Source of the DNA: Caldalkalibacillus uzonensis
Lineage (GTDB): Bacteria; Bacillota; Bacilli; Caldalkalibacillales; Caldalkalibacillaceae
Assembly (NCBI RefSeq): GCF_030814135.1
Contig: NZ_JAUSUQ010000002.1
Span: 1-64,000 of the forward strand
Length of the DNA stretch: 64,000 bases
Direction: 5' to 3'
A model generated the notes under the pieces. The model ran no database searches. It saw only the letters and a list, made by a program, of their open reading frames with translations, and was not told the DNA's origin. The number at the start of each line of letters is the position of its first letter. The first letter of the stretch is position 1. Positions 29,352 through 39,433 of this stretch are shown piece by piece. The translations under genes were made by a program, and so were the position numbers.

Positions 29352-29939
29352 ATGGGGAAAACAAAGCACGAACTGCTATTATTAATTAAGCGGGTCAACA
29401 GGGGCTCGGAAGAAGCATTTGATTTTCTATACGAAAAATACCTCCCGCTGATCTTTCGCATTGCCATGACCATGTTAAAAAACAGACATGAAGCTGAAGA
29501 TGTGTGCCATGATATATTTTTGGAACTTTTAAACCAACCTGAGCGCTACGATCCCTGTCGCGGCTCATTGGAAGCATGGCTCGCAGTGAAAACAAAGAGC
29601 AAGTGCCTGGACCGGTTGAGAGCCCAAAAGAAACACTTGACAGGGCTGGCAGAACAAGCGGAGATTGGCGGAGCTGCTAATGATGATCCGACTGTGCAGC
29701 ACACCTTATCCAAAGAATTAAAAGAAACCCTGGCCAAAGCTTTACAACAGATTCCAGCCCCTCAGCGGCAAGTGCTTCAGCATGCCTATTTCAGGGAAGA
29801 GAGCCACCGTTCCATAGCCAGACAAATGAAGCGACCGCTAGGTACGGTCAAATCCATGATCCGTTACGGGTTAAAAAACATGAGAAAACAACTTGAAGAA
29901 TGGCATTGGCAAGGTCCCGGAGGAGAGGATAGCCGGTGA
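29352..29939 (+). CDS. ECF RNA polymerase sigma factor (SigK-like)
   Basis: 195 residues with sigma region 2 (FDFLYEKYLPLIFRIAMTML, then HEAEDVCHDIFLEL) and region 4 (QQIPAPQRQVLQHAYFREE, HRSIARQMKRPLGTVKSMI). The start ATG follows GGGGGGAAGGAC. The anti-sigma gene overlaps its end by 4 bases. It is divergent from the NEW3/ABC operon with only about 170 bases between, so that operon is a likely target. No ECF-type promoter was convincingly identified there. Confidence 0.92.
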   Translation: MGKTKHELLLLIKRVNRGSEEAFDFLYEKYLPLIFRIAMTMLKNRHEAEDVCHDIFLELLNQPERYDPCRGSLEAWLAVKTKSKCLDRLRAQKKHLTGLAEQAEIGGAANDDPTVQHTLSKELKETLAKALQQIPAPQRQVLQHAYFREESHRSIARQMKRPLGTVKSMIRYGLKNMRKQLEEWHWQGPGGEDSR

Positions 29940-30733
29940 GTCATGCAAACCGCTGCTTAAGTGATGAAATGATTGTTGATACGTTATTAAATCAATTGCC
30001 CGAGCAACAGATGGAACAGGTTGAAGCGCATCTCAAGCACTGCGCACACTGTCACAAGCGCTTGGAAGAATGGGCCGTACTTCTGGGGACACACTCCCAC
30101 CCCGAATGTGAAAGGGAGATAGCCACCTCCTTTCCCCGGATAGAGAAGCGTTTAAAGAAAACGATCGGTTTTTCCAAACGACGTTCCAAGCCTCTGGGAC
30201 CAAAACCAGCTGTGTTATCTCTGATTAGTGGCTTGCTCGTCTGTTTCAGTTTGGTCACCGGATGGTGGGCCAGCCAAGACAGTAATCACGAGCCCTCCCA
30301 CATGCAGAGTGACCTCATCCAGGAATCCCAATTTTTGATTGACCCCCAAACCCTGCATTACCGCATTGGCTTGGCCAACAACCCCCATTCACAGCAATGG
30401 GGAGTATTGGCTTACAGTGTCAAAGGTAATCTATGGGTGAACCATGCCAGTCAGGAAGTGATTATCTTTCTGGAAGGACTAGAACCCCTCGACGATCGGG
30501 ATTACCAGGTCTGGATTAATACCGGCCATGCGGAAAATAACGCGGGGGTCGTCCAAATGGAAACAGACAAGGCCTATTTGTATTGGAGTGGAGAGGAGAC
30601 AACAGGCATTGAATTTATCCGGATCAGTGTTGAACCCAAAGGAGGCAGCCAGGTTCCCACAGGTCCTGAAGCGCTGTTTATCCGTTTAAATCAATCTTCT
30701 TTAAATTACAACCCAGTTGGTGAACACCCCTGA
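29936..30733 (+). CDS. Membrane anti-sigma factor with zinc finger and RskA C-terminal domain
   Basis: 265 residues. An N-terminal zf-HC2 motif (HLKHCAHCHKRL) holds the sigma factor. One transmembrane segment at about residues 85-105 (LSLISGLLVCFSLVTGWW) follows. The extracytoplasmic part is an RskA-like domain (VIIFLEGLEPLDDRDYQVWI, and EPKGGSQVPTGPEALFIRL). It is the partner of the preceding ECF sigma factor. A stimulus would cause its proteolysis and release sigma. Confidence 0.9.
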   Translation: MSHANRCLSDEMIVDTLLNQLPEQQMEQVEAHLKHCAHCHKRLEEWAVLLGTHSHPECEREIATSFPRIEKRLKKTIGFSKRRSKPLGPKPAVLSLISGLLVCFSLVTGWWASQDSNHEPSHMQSDLIQESQFLIDPQTLHYRIGLANNPHSQQWGVLAYSVKGNLWVNHASQEVIIFLEGLEPLDDRDYQVWINTGHAENNAGVVQMETDKAYLYWSGEETTGIEFIRISVEPKGGSQVPTGPEALFIRLNQSSLNYNPVGEHP

Positions 30734-30762
30734 AGCATCTGTAACGCTTCAGGGGTATTTAA
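30726..30762 (+). terminator. Terminator of the sigma/anti-sigma operon
   Basis: Arms ACCCCTGAAGC (30726-30736) and GCTTCAGGGGT (30746-30756) form an 11-bp stem with a 9-base loop, followed by ATTTAAAA. Confidence 0.85.
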
Positions 30763-30859
30763 AACTATAGATATAGGACTTTGGTACTATTAATATATAC
30801 CTGATAATGTCGAAAATTAATATAAAATCAGTATGAGCATAGACAAAGGAGGTTTTTTT

Positions 30860-32731
30860 TTGAGCAGGAAACTATTTGATTCAAATTATTTCTATCTTTT
30901 ATCAAAAAAATTCACTCGAGGATTTAATAAACTGCTCTCGTTCCGGCCTCGCTTTAAGTTTAGGTCTGGTTCTAATGGTCAACATGAGCAACGCCAAAGT
31001 CTTCTTGGACGGTTAAAGCTCTCCCACAGGCTCTATCTTTCATTTTCTCTTATATTTATCGTACTGATACTTGTGGGCGGTATGGGGCTTTATACAGCTG
31101 ACCAGCTTAAAGATTCTACTGAAGAAATATATGAGGAGCATTTGCTAGCTGTAGTCGATATGATGGAACTGGCCCGGTTGTTTGAATCCCTCAACAGCAA
31201 TGTTGGCGCTGCCTTATTGGGCAGAGAAGAAGAAATGGAACAACAACTGGATGTCATTAGGGAAATCAGGCAGGATTTACAATCTCTCTTGGATGAGTTA
31301 ATTGTTGTATGGGAAGCAGAAGGGAAAGAAGAAGTTGGTACATTTATCACTTTATGGGAATACTATTCTGAACGTTTGGACCGGATTATGATTTGGTTGG
31401 GTGGCGGAGGGGATATAAGATCAGACATAAGCCAACGGGATGTAGCCATTTCATATTACAACAGTACTCTCTTACCGCAAGTAAATTCTCTTAATAGATT
31501 TATTCAAAGTTGGGTAGAAGAGAGAAGTCAACTTGCCCAGCAAAGTTACATGGAAGCTTCACAATCGCAAGAACGGCTGTTTTTTGCTATGCTCGGTTTT
31601 ATGGGAGGAGCTCTGGTTTTGATCATTAACTTGTCCGTCATGCTCCCGCGCTCTATCCGCATCCCCCTTTCAATACTGGCGAACCGCTTAAATCGTCTGG
31701 CCCAGGGGGATTTAACGGGAGATAAACTCATTGTCTCAAGCAATGACGAAATAGGTCAGCTGTCCCACTCATTTAATGAGATGAATGACTCCCTCGAAAA
31801 GCTGATTCGTGAAGTTTATGAGAGTGCGGAACAGGTTTCAGCTACTGCCCAGCAGCTGACAAACCATACCAGGGAAATTTCATCCGTGACAGAGGAAGTG
31901 ACTCTGTCCATTCAACACATTGCAAGTGGAGCAGAAGCACAGGTGAGCGGTGCTGAAAAAAGTGCCGATGGTATGAGTCAGATCAGTTCAGGAATAGGAA
32001 CGATCTCTCAAACAGTCACAGAAGTTGAACAAAGCGCCCGCAACATGGCGGACCGAGCCGAGCAAGGAGATGGATCAATCGAAAAGATAAGCCAGCAAAT
32101 GTCCATGATTGGCCACTCTGTCCAGAACGCAGCAAAGGTGATAGAAGCGTTAACAAAAAGCGCAGCTCAAATCAGCCAAATCTCAGCAGCTATTTCGGAT
32201 ATATCCGATCAAACGAATCTCTTGGCACTTAATGCCTCGATTGAAGCAGCAAGAGCTGGGGAATACGGCCGTGGCTTTGCTGTTGTAGCTAATGAAGTGA
32301 AAAAGTTAGCCGATCAGTCAGCCCGTTCCGCTGAAGAAGTGACCCGCCTGATCACACATATGCAAGAGAATACTGATCAAGTTGTACGGGAAATGAATAA
32401 GGTAACGGAGGATTTTCAAGCTGGCCAATCAATCGTTGAAATGGCTCGCGAGCAGTTTAGTAACATACTGAACGCTGCCCGTTATGTCAGTCAACAAGTG
32501 GAGGACATTTCAAGAGCCACTCAGGAAATTGCCACAAATTCGACACACGTTGTTGAGCGAATTAAAGAAACTGAACATATTGCTAAAGAAGCTTCCAGCA
32601 ATATCCAGAATGTGTCTGCATCATCCGAGGAGCAATTGGCCTTTATGCAAGAAATTCAGTCTTCGGCGGATGCGCTAAGCGAAATGGCTACAAACCTTTA
32701 TCAATTGCTTGGCCGTTTCCGAACGTCTTAA
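30860..32731 (+). CDS. Methyl-accepting chemotaxis protein (4HB sensor)
   Basis: This transmembrane chemoreceptor has 623 residues. Order: TM1 ([21 protein letters not shown]), an external four-helix-bundle domain, TM2 ([21 protein letters not shown]), a HAMP domain, and a long coiled-coil signalling domain with the hairpin tip [20 protein letters not shown], which docks CheA/CheW. The start is TTG 30860, seven bases after the perfect SD AAAGGAGG. That SD lies inside the longer frame from ATG 30833, so the longer start is unlikely. The ligand is unknown. Confidence 0.92.
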   Translation: MSRKLFDSNYFYLLSKKFTRGFNKLLSFRPRFKFRSGSNGQHEQRQSLLGRLKLSHRLYLSFSLIFIVLILVGGMGLYTADQLKDSTEEIYEEHLLAVVDMMELARLFESLNSNVGAALLGREEEMEQQLDVIREIRQDLQSLLDELIVVWEAEGKEEVGTFITLWEYYSERLDRIMIWLGGGGDIRSDISQRDVAISYYNSTLLPQVNSLNRFIQSWVEERSQLAQQSYMEASQSQERLFFAMLGFMGGALVLIINLSVMLPRSIRIPLSILANRLNRLAQGDLTGDKLIVSSNDEIGQLSHSFNEMNDSLEKLIREVYESAEQVSATAQQLTNHTREISSVTEEVTLSIQHIASGAEAQVSGAEKSADGMSQISSGIGTISQTVTEVEQSARNMADRAEQGDGSIEKISQQMSMIGHSVQNAAKVIEALTKSAAQISQISAAISDISDQTNLLALNASIEAARAGEYGRGFAVVANEVKKLADQSARSAEEVTRLITHMQENTDQVVREMNKVTEDFQAGQSIVEMAREQFSNILNAARYVSQQVEDISRATQEIATNSTHVVERIKETEHIAKEASSNIQNVSASSEEQLAFMQEIQSSADALSEMATNLYQLLGRFRTS

Positions 32732-32741
32732 ACACGAATTA

Positions 32742-32784
32742 AGAGGGTGTCCCAAAAATTTAATATGGGACACCCTCTCTTTTA
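32742..32784. terminator. Bidirectional terminator between the chemoreceptor and glutamate dehydrogenase genes
   Basis: Arms AGAGGGTGTCCC (32742-32753) and GGGACACCCTCT (32767-32778) form a 12-bp stem. CTTTTA follows on the plus strand. The genes on either side converge here. Confidence 0.85.
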
Positions 32785-32841
32785 CGCATATGATAACCTG
32801 GACCAAGGGCTGCCGCCAAAAGGTCGTTACATAAAAACCTT

Positions 32842-34113
32842 TTAGATCCAGCCCCGTGCTTCCATTGCTTCCTTGACACGCAAGATGGAGAGCATAAATG
32901 CCGCGGTGCGCATATCAGTTCCATACTCCTTTGCCATTCTACTGACTTTGGCATAGGAGCTGACCATGACCTGCTCCAATTTTGAATTAACTTCCTCTTC
33001 ACTCCAATAATAATTCATCACGTTTTGAACCCCTTCAAAATAAGAGACCGTGACGCCCCCCGCATTGGCCAATATATCAGGAATAACCAGAATCCCCTTG
33101 CTCGCCAGTATGCGGTCCGCTTCAGGTGTCGTTGGGCCGTTGGCCGCTTCAGCAATGATGCTGGCCTGAACATCACCGGCGTTCTGGGCAGTAATCACAT
33201 TCTCAAGGGCTGCAGGAATCAAAACATCCACGTTCAAAGCCAACAACTCATCTTGAGAGATCAGCGTGGCTCCATTATAGTGAACCAAAGAAGCTTCATC
33301 TTTTAAACGTTCTAGAAGGGAGACATCCAGACCATCTTGCTTATAGATGGCACATTTGGAATCAGAGACGGCTACAATCCTGCAGCCCATCTCACTGAGC
33401 AACCGGGCCGCAATCCGCCCTGCATTGCCAAACCCTTGTATGGCTACAGTAGCGCCAGCCAGTGGCTTGTGCATCTCTTTCATCGCTTCCCTGACTGTCA
33501 GCACACAACCGCGGGCAGTGGCTTCATGACGTCCTAAAGAGCCGCCAATAATAACAGGTTTGCCAGTAATAACTCCAGGAACAAAAGATTTATTCATACG
33601 GCAGTACGTATCCATCATCCAGCCCATAACCTGTGGATTGGTATAGACATCTGGAGCCGGAACATCTTTATCGGGGCCAACGAACTCTGCGATGGCCTCC
33701 ATAAAGGCGCGGCTGATTCTCTCCAATTCACCTGCACTCAACTGCGTCGGATCACAGTTGACTCCACCTTTTCCTCCTCCCAGAGGAAGCCCCACAACAC
33801 CGCACTTAAAAGTCATCCACATGGAGAGTGCTATCACTTCATCCCTGTTCACGCTGGGATGAAAACGAATTCCCCCTTTGGCAGGACCAATGGCGTCGTT
33901 ATGCTGAGAACGATATCCCTCAAAAACTCGGACGGAACCGTCATCCATCTTAACAGGGAATGTAACCGTAATCACCCGTTTTGGTTTCTTCAGGATATTA
34001 ATCACGTGCTCTCCTATGCTCAATTTCTTTGCTGCAGTTTCAATTTGGGTCTGCACAATTTCATACGGATTTAACTTTTCTTCGTTTTTTTGAACCACTT
34101 TGACTCTTTTCAT
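32842..34113 (-). CDS. gudB: NAD(P)-dependent glutamate dehydrogenase (GudB/RocG type)
   Basis: This enzyme interconverts glutamate and 2-oxoglutarate plus ammonia. The 423 residues match Bacillus GudB/RocG in length. GPAKGGIRFHP (substrate lysine), GGGKGGVNCDP and AIQGFGNAGRIAARLLSE (dinucleotide fold) are visible. The start is ATG 34113. The longer frame from 34194 would begin inside the predicted promoter. I cannot decide between gudB and rocG. No sigma-54 promoter, as rocG has, was seen. Confidence 0.92.
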   Translation of the reverse strand: MKRVKVVQKNEEKLNPYEIVQTQIETAAKKLSIGEHVINILKKPKRVITVTFPVKMDDGSVRVFEGYRSQHNDAIGPAKGGIRFHPSVNRDEVIALSMWMTFKCGVVGLPLGGGKGGVNCDPTQLSAGELERISRAFMEAIAEFVGPDKDVPAPDVYTNPQVMGWMMDTYCRMNKSFVPGVITGKPVIIGGSLGRHEATARGCVLTVREAMKEMHKPLAGATVAIQGFGNAGRIAARLLSEMGCRIVAVSDSKCAIYKQDGLDVSLLERLKDEASLVHYNGATLISQDELLALNVDVLIPAALENVITAQNAGDVQASIIAEAANGPTTPEADRILASKGILVIPDILANAGGVTVSYFEGVQNVMNYYWSEEEVNSKLEQVMVSSYAKVSRMAKEYGTDMRTAAFMLSILRVKEAMEARGWI

Positions 34114-34165
34114 ATACACCCCTACCCTGTATACTATTCTTTGTTTTTTTAAAATTACACTAAAA

Positions 34166-34194
34166 ATTTTGACACAGTAAAATAAAATTAGCAA
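34166..34194 (-). promoter_or_regulatory. Possible sigma-A promoter of glutamate dehydrogenase
   Basis: TTGCTA (34194-34189), a 17-base spacer and CAAAAT (34171-34166) on the minus strand, in very AT-rich DNA. The match is moderate. Confidence 0.4.
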
Positions 34195-34249
34195 GTGTAT
34201 ATTTAATCAAAAAATATTAAATTCTATTCTGGTGGAGTTGACATAACCT

Positions 34250-34285
34250 AAAAAGCACGATATCCGGTCAATGGATATCGTGCTT
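34250..34285 (-). terminator. Terminator after tRNA-Ala
   Basis: Perfect 13-base arms AAGCACGATATCC (34253-34265) and GGATATCGTGCTT (34273-34285) are followed on the minus strand by TTTTAGG. Confidence 0.85.
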
Positions 34286-34300
34286 GGATTCGTTTATGTA

Positions 34301-34376
34301 TGGTGGAGCATAGCGGGCTCGAACCGCTGACCTCCACGCTGCCAGCGTGGCGCTCTCCCAACTGAGCTAATGCCCC
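34301..34376 (-). tRNA. tRNA-Ala (anticodon GGC)
   Basis: The minus strand folds as a 76-base cloverleaf. The acceptor GGGGCAT pairs with ATGCTCC, including the G3-U70 pair that identifies alanine tRNAs. The anticodon stem-loop is CCACG-CTGGCAG-CGTGG (anticodon GGC, reading GCC/GCU), and the T arm is AGCGG-TTCGAGC-CCGCT. The 3' CCA is encoded (34303-34301). It is a lone gene with its own terminator. Confidence 0.97.
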
Positions 34377-34473
34377 ATGTCATCGCCGACAATGAGTATT
34401 ATAGCAGGTCCATGTTGGCAATGCAAGGGGCGTTGTAAATTTTTTTCTAGAAAAATCATCCTGGTCTTTATGA

Positions 34474-35412
34474 TCATGCTTGTTTGCGCCGGTTGGGCCC
34501 TTCCATAAAACAGGGCCGGGTATAGTGACGGATACGTTCCATAATACGCTTAGCCTTCATCTGTTCAATGCCCCCTTTTTGGGAATAGGCCAGATGTTCC
34601 TCCAACTGGTCATAGTCATAATTGGAGGTATATAAAGTGGGCAGTTTATGGGTGACCCGGTATTGTAAAATAGGCCCCAGCACTTCATCTCTGGCCCAGG
34701 CTGACATTGTTTCTGCACCGATATCATCTAAAATAAGCACTGGCACTGATTGTAAGGCTTCAATCTTCTCTTCCACTTTCTGTTCAGCAATGGCCCCTTT
34801 CACTTCTCTGAAGAATTCAGGCGTGTATACCATATATGAGGCGATGTCACGTTCCGCCAATTTGTTGGCCGCAGCACCTAGCAAATAACTTTTCCCCACT
34901 CCCAGTGGGCCATACAGATAAATGCCCATGGGGCTTTTTCCCGGCTGAGCACTCATGCAGAAATCGAGGACAGCCTGAAAAGCATCCAACCGCCCGCCAT
35001 CTCCCTGGTCGAAGTGACGGAAGCTGCCTTGCAGGATATCGGCGGCAATGTGGTGACTCTTAATTAATTTTGCTCTTCTGGCTTGCTGGTCCGCCTGCTT
35101 TAGATAATGGCAGGGGGTGTAGGTGACATCTAGCATGCCGCTGTAGGCCAAAAGCCGGGCATAATGCCCTTTGAGCAAGTTGGGGCACTTGGCCAGCCCC
35201 TGGCACCTCCGGCAGTTTTCTTCCTCACGCACGTAGTGCTTCACTTTGATGGCAAAGCGTTCTAACTGCTCCTTTGTCCACTGTGGGTGACGGGCCAGCC
35301 ACTCCTCAACCAATGGATGTTCCAGTACATCTGAAAGATTGATCTTTATTTTACCGTCCAGATTTCGCGCTTTAACAAAAGCCTCCAGTGACCGGTTGAT
35401 GGCTTGCATCAC
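34474..35412 (-). CDS. dnaI: Primosomal protein DnaI (helicase loader)
   Basis: This AAA+ ATPase loads the DnaC helicase at origins and restart sites. The 312 residues have an N-terminal zinc-binding domain (CRRCQGLAKCPNL and later TYTPCHYLK), Walker A GPLGVGKSYLLGA and Walker B VLILDDIGAE. It directly follows dnaB with no gap, as in Bacillus. Confidence 0.95.
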   Translation of the reverse strand: MMQAINRSLEAFVKARNLDGKIKINLSDVLEHPLVEEWLARHPQWTKEQLERFAIKVKHYVREEENCRRCQGLAKCPNLLKGHYARLLAYSGMLDVTYTPCHYLKQADQQARRAKLIKSHHIAADILQGSFRHFDQGDGGRLDAFQAVLDFCMSAQPGKSPMGIYLYGPLGVGKSYLLGAAANKLAERDIASYMVYTPEFFREVKGAIAEQKVEEKIEALQSVPVLILDDIGAETMSAWARDEVLGPILQYRVTHKLPTLYTSNYDYDQLEEHLAYSQKGGIEQMKAKRIMERIRHYTRPCFMEGPNRRKQA

Positions 35413-36984
35413 CTATTCCTCCCACTCTCCCAATGCCTTTAACAGAGACTTAATGCGCTCTCGTTTCTGCTCTTCACTCAGTGCCTGTGTCTGAGTGGCT
35501 GCTGCTAGCTCTTGGTCTGTTTTGTTTTGTATAGACTTCCGGTTTGCCTGCGGGCTAGAGTGATACTTATCTTGTTCCGCCACCCAGGCGGGAATAACAT
35601 CTTTACGCACGCCTGTCCTTTTGCCCCCGCGTGTCGCCTTGTTCAGCGGAGATCCCTGCCGTGCGCTTTGACCTTCCCCATGCTGTCGTTTTTCTTGCCA
35701 TTTTTTATACTGCTGGTGCTCTTTTTTAGCCACTTCAAGGGCCTGTCTCATGTCAGTGATCTTTAATCTTTTCCAATGGGCCGCCACCTTGGTCACCAAG
35801 CTGCGAGGGAGCCTGAACTGATTAGTCAGCAGAATATACTCGATCAGCACATTGACCACACTGGGTTCCAGCTGATAATCAAAGATCAGTTCTTCCACCA
35901 GCTTAACATCGGCTTCAGCTACTTTTCCCCCATCTTGATAGGCACCCAAAAGCTGCAGCGGACTCATCGTTTGCAAAACCTGTAAATGACGCTCCTCGTC
36001 CGAAAGTATACGCCCCTCTTCTGCTGTACCACCGCTCCCTGCTTGCTGCTCTTTGGCTCTCCTTTTGGGTTCCCCTTCCTCTCCGTTTTCAGGGATGATC
36101 ATGCGCACCCGGGGCGGATTCCCGTATTGGGCATGGTAATGCCATTTAGCCTGACGCCGTAACTCAGCCACATCAAGACAGTCGTCTATCGTCAAGCTGT
36201 CCTGGATCAGTTGGCTCAGGCGCCTTTCATCCAGCTGATAAAAAAAAGCCACCTTTTTGATCTCTTGGACATTTTCCGGTGTGAAAATTTGATCCCGGTC
36301 AAGCCCCTTCATCATAAAGCTTTTCACCAAATCAAGGTCCAGTTCATAATCGTCAAAGCGAAGGGCTTGTCCCTTTCGCCCGCTGTACTTAGGAAGCGGA
36401 TAAGCTTGTGCCGCTTCCTGCAAATCTTGCTGGGTTTGGCTCCCTGCCTGAGTCGTCAATTCAGAGGGATGGATAGAAGTAAAGACCTCATGGAACGGCT
36501 TGGTCAGCTCTTCTGCCTGCTCAGGTTCCTCTGCTTCTCCCAAATAATGAGCAAAGCGGGCACGCAGCTGTTTAAAATGGACCGGTCCAACCTGATTATA
36601 CAGCCAAATACTGAGCACATCGTCCGCAAAAAATTGTTCCGCTGAGAGCGGGGGATGCAGCTCATAGTGAAACAACGCACCTTCGCCTGTTTGTAAACGG
36701 TAGGTTCTTAATAAGCCGACCGCTTCCAGACGCAAGCGGGCATAATAAATCCGGTCCAGGGGAAGCGCCATCACCTTCATCAGCCACTGATGTTTTTTCT
36801 CATTGGAATAGTGGCGGTCCCCTTCTGTTTCACTAAACAAGGTAACATAAAGGGACAATGATTCTGCCCCGATCAACGGCTGATATAATTGATATAATAT
36901 TTTTAGCTGAAAAAGACCAGGCTGTTCAGTCACCCTCACCTTATAACCGTCCATGGGGCGCACATATTTCCATGTTGTGGTCAT
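35413..36984 (-). CDS. dnaB: Replication initiation and membrane attachment protein DnaB
   Basis: This Firmicute-specific DnaB is not the helicase. It helps load the helicase with DnaD and DnaI. The roughly 523 residues have an N-terminal winged-helix part (LFQLKILYQLYQPLIGAESL) and C-terminal DDBH2-type domains (QLLGAYQDGGKVAEADVKLV), with a polar, charged tail. The start ATG 36984 (MTTTWKYVRPMDGY) follows GGAGTGG. It comes between nrdR and dnaI in the usual order. Confidence 0.93.
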   Translation of the reverse strand: MTTTWKYVRPMDGYKVRVTEQPGLFQLKILYQLYQPLIGAESLSLYVTLFSETEGDRHYSNEKKHQWLMKVMALPLDRIYYARLRLEAVGLLRTYRLQTGEGALFHYELHPPLSAEQFFADDVLSIWLYNQVGPVHFKQLRARFAHYLGEAEEPEQAEELTKPFHEVFTSIHPSELTTQAGSQTQQDLQEAAQAYPLPKYSGRKGQALRFDDYELDLDLVKSFMMKGLDRDQIFTPENVQEIKKVAFFYQLDERRLSQLIQDSLTIDDCLDVAELRRQAKWHYHAQYGNPPRVRMIIPENGEEGEPKRRAKEQQAGSGGTAEEGRILSDEERHLQVLQTMSPLQLLGAYQDGGKVAEADVKLVEELIFDYQLEPSVVNVLIEYILLTNQFRLPRSLVTKVAAHWKRLKITDMRQALEVAKKEHQQYKKWQEKRQHGEGQSARQGSPLNKATRGGKRTGVRKDVIPAWVAEQDKYHSSPQANRKSIQNKTDQELAAATQTQALSEEQKRERIKSLLKALGEWEE

Positions 36985-37021
36985 ATTACCACTCCGTCTT
37001 AAGCATAACATCTTGATGTGC

Positions 37022-37480
37022 TTAGCGTGATTTACGCAACAGATCGGTCAGCTCTTTGACAAATACATTAATATCTTTAAACTGACGATATACGGAAGCG
37101 AAGCGGACATAGGCCACTTCATCCACATGATACAGCTTATCCATCACTTTTTCACCAATTTCTTTGCTGGGGTATTCCTGTTTTCCCCCGTTACGCAACT
37201 CTGTTTCTATCTCGTTAACCATATTCTCCAGTGTTTCCATTGACACATGACGTTTCTCGCAGGCTCTGATTAGCCCACGCAGCACTTTCTCCCTGCTAAA
37301 CTCTTCCCGTGTCCCATCCTTTTTGATCACCATAATGGGACTTTCTTCGACTATTTCAAAGGTGGTAAAGCGGCGCTGGCACTGTTCACATTCCCGTCTG
37401 CGCCGAATGGAACGGTGTTCATTGGAAGGTCGTGAGTCTAGGACCCGGGTTCCCAGATGAGAGCAGTATGGACAGCGCAT
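37022..37480 (-). CDS. nrdR: Transcriptional repressor NrdR
   Basis: This protein represses ribonucleotide reductase genes in response to ATP/dATP. The 152 residues have an N-terminal zinc ribbon ([19 protein letters not shown] ... [12 protein letters not shown]) and an ATP-cone ([20 protein letters not shown]). The start ATG 37480 follows GGAG and gives the family's usual MRCP start. It is the first gene of nrdR-dnaB-dnaI. Confidence 0.95.
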   Translation of the reverse strand: MRCPYCSHLGTRVLDSRPSNEHRSIRRRRECEQCQRRFTTFEIVEESPIMVIKKDGTREEFSREKVLRGLIRACEKRHVSMETLENMVNEIETELRNGGKQEYPSKEIGEKVMDKLYHVDEVAYVRFASVYRQFKDINVFVKELTDLLRKSR

Positions 37481-37636
37481 CCCTATCATCTCCACTTTAT
37501 TGTTACCTTTAGTGTGGCTTATTCTCCCCTATCCGTCAAGTAAGAGAAAAGTGGGTTCCCATTCATATACAGATTGGCTATAATGATGTCGAATGTGCAA
37601 TTTTTTGTCGAACAGATAAGGGGGCGCACACATCAC

Positions 37637-39250
37637 ATGGAATGGCAGTACATTCTGTTTCATTTTATCGGGGGCTTAGGGCTGTTTTTATTTGGCATCA
37701 AATTTATGTCGGACGGCCTGCAAAAAACGGCAGGCAGCAAAATGCGCAAGTTACTAGAAAAATATACCTCAAATCCGGTCAAAGGGGTCTTGGTTGGCAT
37801 TGTGGTGACGATCCTTTTAGCCACATCAACTGGAACCACCGTGATGGCCATCGGGCTGGTCAATGCCGGGCTGATGACGCTTAGACAAGCGATCGGAGTG
37901 ATTATGGGGGCCAACATTGGCACAACGATGACAGCCTTTATTGTAGGGATCAAAATCGAAAACTATGCTCTGCCTATTATTGCTGCAGGGGCCTTTTTTC
38001 TTTTTTTCCTGAAGAAAAAAGTGTATCAGTACATTGGACAAGTGATCTTTGGTTTTGGCATGCTCTTTTTAGGGTTACGTACCATGAGTGACGCTTTAAA
38101 GCCTTTACGTGAAGTGCAGCTGTTTTATGATTTGACGGTGGAATTGTCCCACAATCCCGTGCTAGGTGTGCTGGTAGGCACCATCTTTACGGTAATCGTA
38201 CAAAGTTCAAGTGCCACCATCGGTATCTTGCAATCCTTGGCTGATGAGGGGCTGATTCCGCTAAGAGCTGCCTTGCCTGTCTTGTTTGGCGACAACATTG
38301 GCACCACCATTACAGCGGTTTTGGCCTCTATCGGAGCCAGTGTCGCAGCCAAGCGGGCAGCCCTGGTGCACGTCATTTTTAATGTGGTAGGCACTATTAT
38401 TTTCGTCATCGCTTTACCTCTGGTTTATCACGTGGTCTTATGGATGGGCTCAGACGTAAATATCCGCATGCAAATTGCCTATGCCCACGGTTTGTTCAAC
38501 ACCACCAACACGCTGCTTTTTTTACCGCTTGTTTCGGTTTTGGCCTTTATCGTTACCAAGCTGATCCCAGGCGAAATGAAAGAGCTGGAGTTTCGTCCTA
38601 AATATCTGGACTCCCGCCTGCTGAATACACCGTCTGTGGCCTTAGGACAAGCCAAACATGAAATTTTGCGCATGGGTGGTATTGCGCGGGAAATCTTAAA
38701 CGATGCGGTCAACTTTTTCTTCTCCCGGGACGAAAAACTGGCCAACCTGGCCTTACAAAAGGAAGAGCTGGTTAATGAACTGGATAAAAAAATCACTGAG
38801 TACCTGGTCAAAATTCAACAAAATGCCCTAAATAGCCAGGACTCTGAAAAAGCTTCTATTTTGATGCAGACACTTAATGATCTGGAGCGCATCGGGGATC
38901 ATGCTGAAAACCTTGTAGAGCTGGCCAACTACTCTATTTCCCATAAGGTGGTATTTTCCGAAGAGGCGTTAAATGAAATGAAACAGATGATCAGTCTGAC
39001 TGATCAAGTGATTCATAAAGCAGTTACAGCGCTGGAAAAGGATGATGAAGAGCTGGCCCGGGAAGTGTTAACCTTAGAAAGCGAACTGGACCGCCTGGAG
39101 CACGAATATCGCAAAAACCATATTGCCCGACTCAACCATAACCTGTGCAACGGCAATGCCGGTGCTGTATTTCTGGATGTGCTCAGAAATCTGGAACGCA
39201 TGGGAGACCATTCCAAAAATATTGCCCAATATGTACTCTATGGGGATTGA
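37637..39250 (+). CDS. Na+/phosphate cotransporter family protein (NptA/YjbB-like) with PhoU-like domain
   Basis: About 537 residues. The N-terminal half has two Na_Pi_cotrans repeats with the paired motifs GIVVTILLATSTGTTVMAIG and GTIFTVIVQSSSATIGILQS. The C-terminal half (about 340-530) is a helical PhoU-like domain (LNDLERIGDHAENLVELA and LRNLERMGDHSKNIAQY). It imports or exports phosphate. I prefer ATG 37637 (MEWQYILFHF) because a TATAAT at 37579-37584 overlaps the earlier in-frame start at 37574. Confidence 0.88.
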   Translation: MEWQYILFHFIGGLGLFLFGIKFMSDGLQKTAGSKMRKLLEKYTSNPVKGVLVGIVVTILLATSTGTTVMAIGLVNAGLMTLRQAIGVIMGANIGTTMTAFIVGIKIENYALPIIAAGAFFLFFLKKKVYQYIGQVIFGFGMLFLGLRTMSDALKPLREVQLFYDLTVELSHNPVLGVLVGTIFTVIVQSSSATIGILQSLADEGLIPLRAALPVLFGDNIGTTITAVLASIGASVAAKRAALVHVIFNVVGTIIFVIALPLVYHVVLWMGSDVNIRMQIAYAHGLFNTTNTLLFLPLVSVLAFIVTKLIPGEMKELEFRPKYLDSRLLNTPSVALGQAKHEILRMGGIAREILNDAVNFFFSRDEKLANLALQKEELVNELDKKITEYLVKIQQNALNSQDSEKASILMQTLNDLERIGDHAENLVELANYSISHKVVFSEEALNEMKQMISLTDQVIHKAVTALEKDDEELAREVLTLESELDRLEHEYRKNHIARLNHNLCNGNAGAVFLDVLRNLERMGDHSKNIAQYVLYGD

Positions 39251-39433
39251 ACAGCTTAAAGGATAACCTGCTTGCTGGACGGAGCCCATAAATTAACAGT
39301 GCGATTCTCTCCATTATCCGGTATGATGATAGATAGGTTTAATTTTCTGTTACGTTAAGACGATTGTCCCCCTCAACATGGGTTCCAAGCGGACGAACGA
39401 TGGATAAGAGAGCCCAAAAGGAGAGAATCAAAC

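Noticed and set aside
30833-30859. ATG 30833 as chemoreceptor start
   Set aside because: The SD AAAGGAGG lies inside these codons and is correctly spaced for TTG 30860.
34114-34300. Sigma-54 promoter before glutamate dehydrogenase, as in B. subtilis rocG
   Set aside because: No GG-N10-GC element was found there. Only a moderate sigma-A-like promoter is visible.
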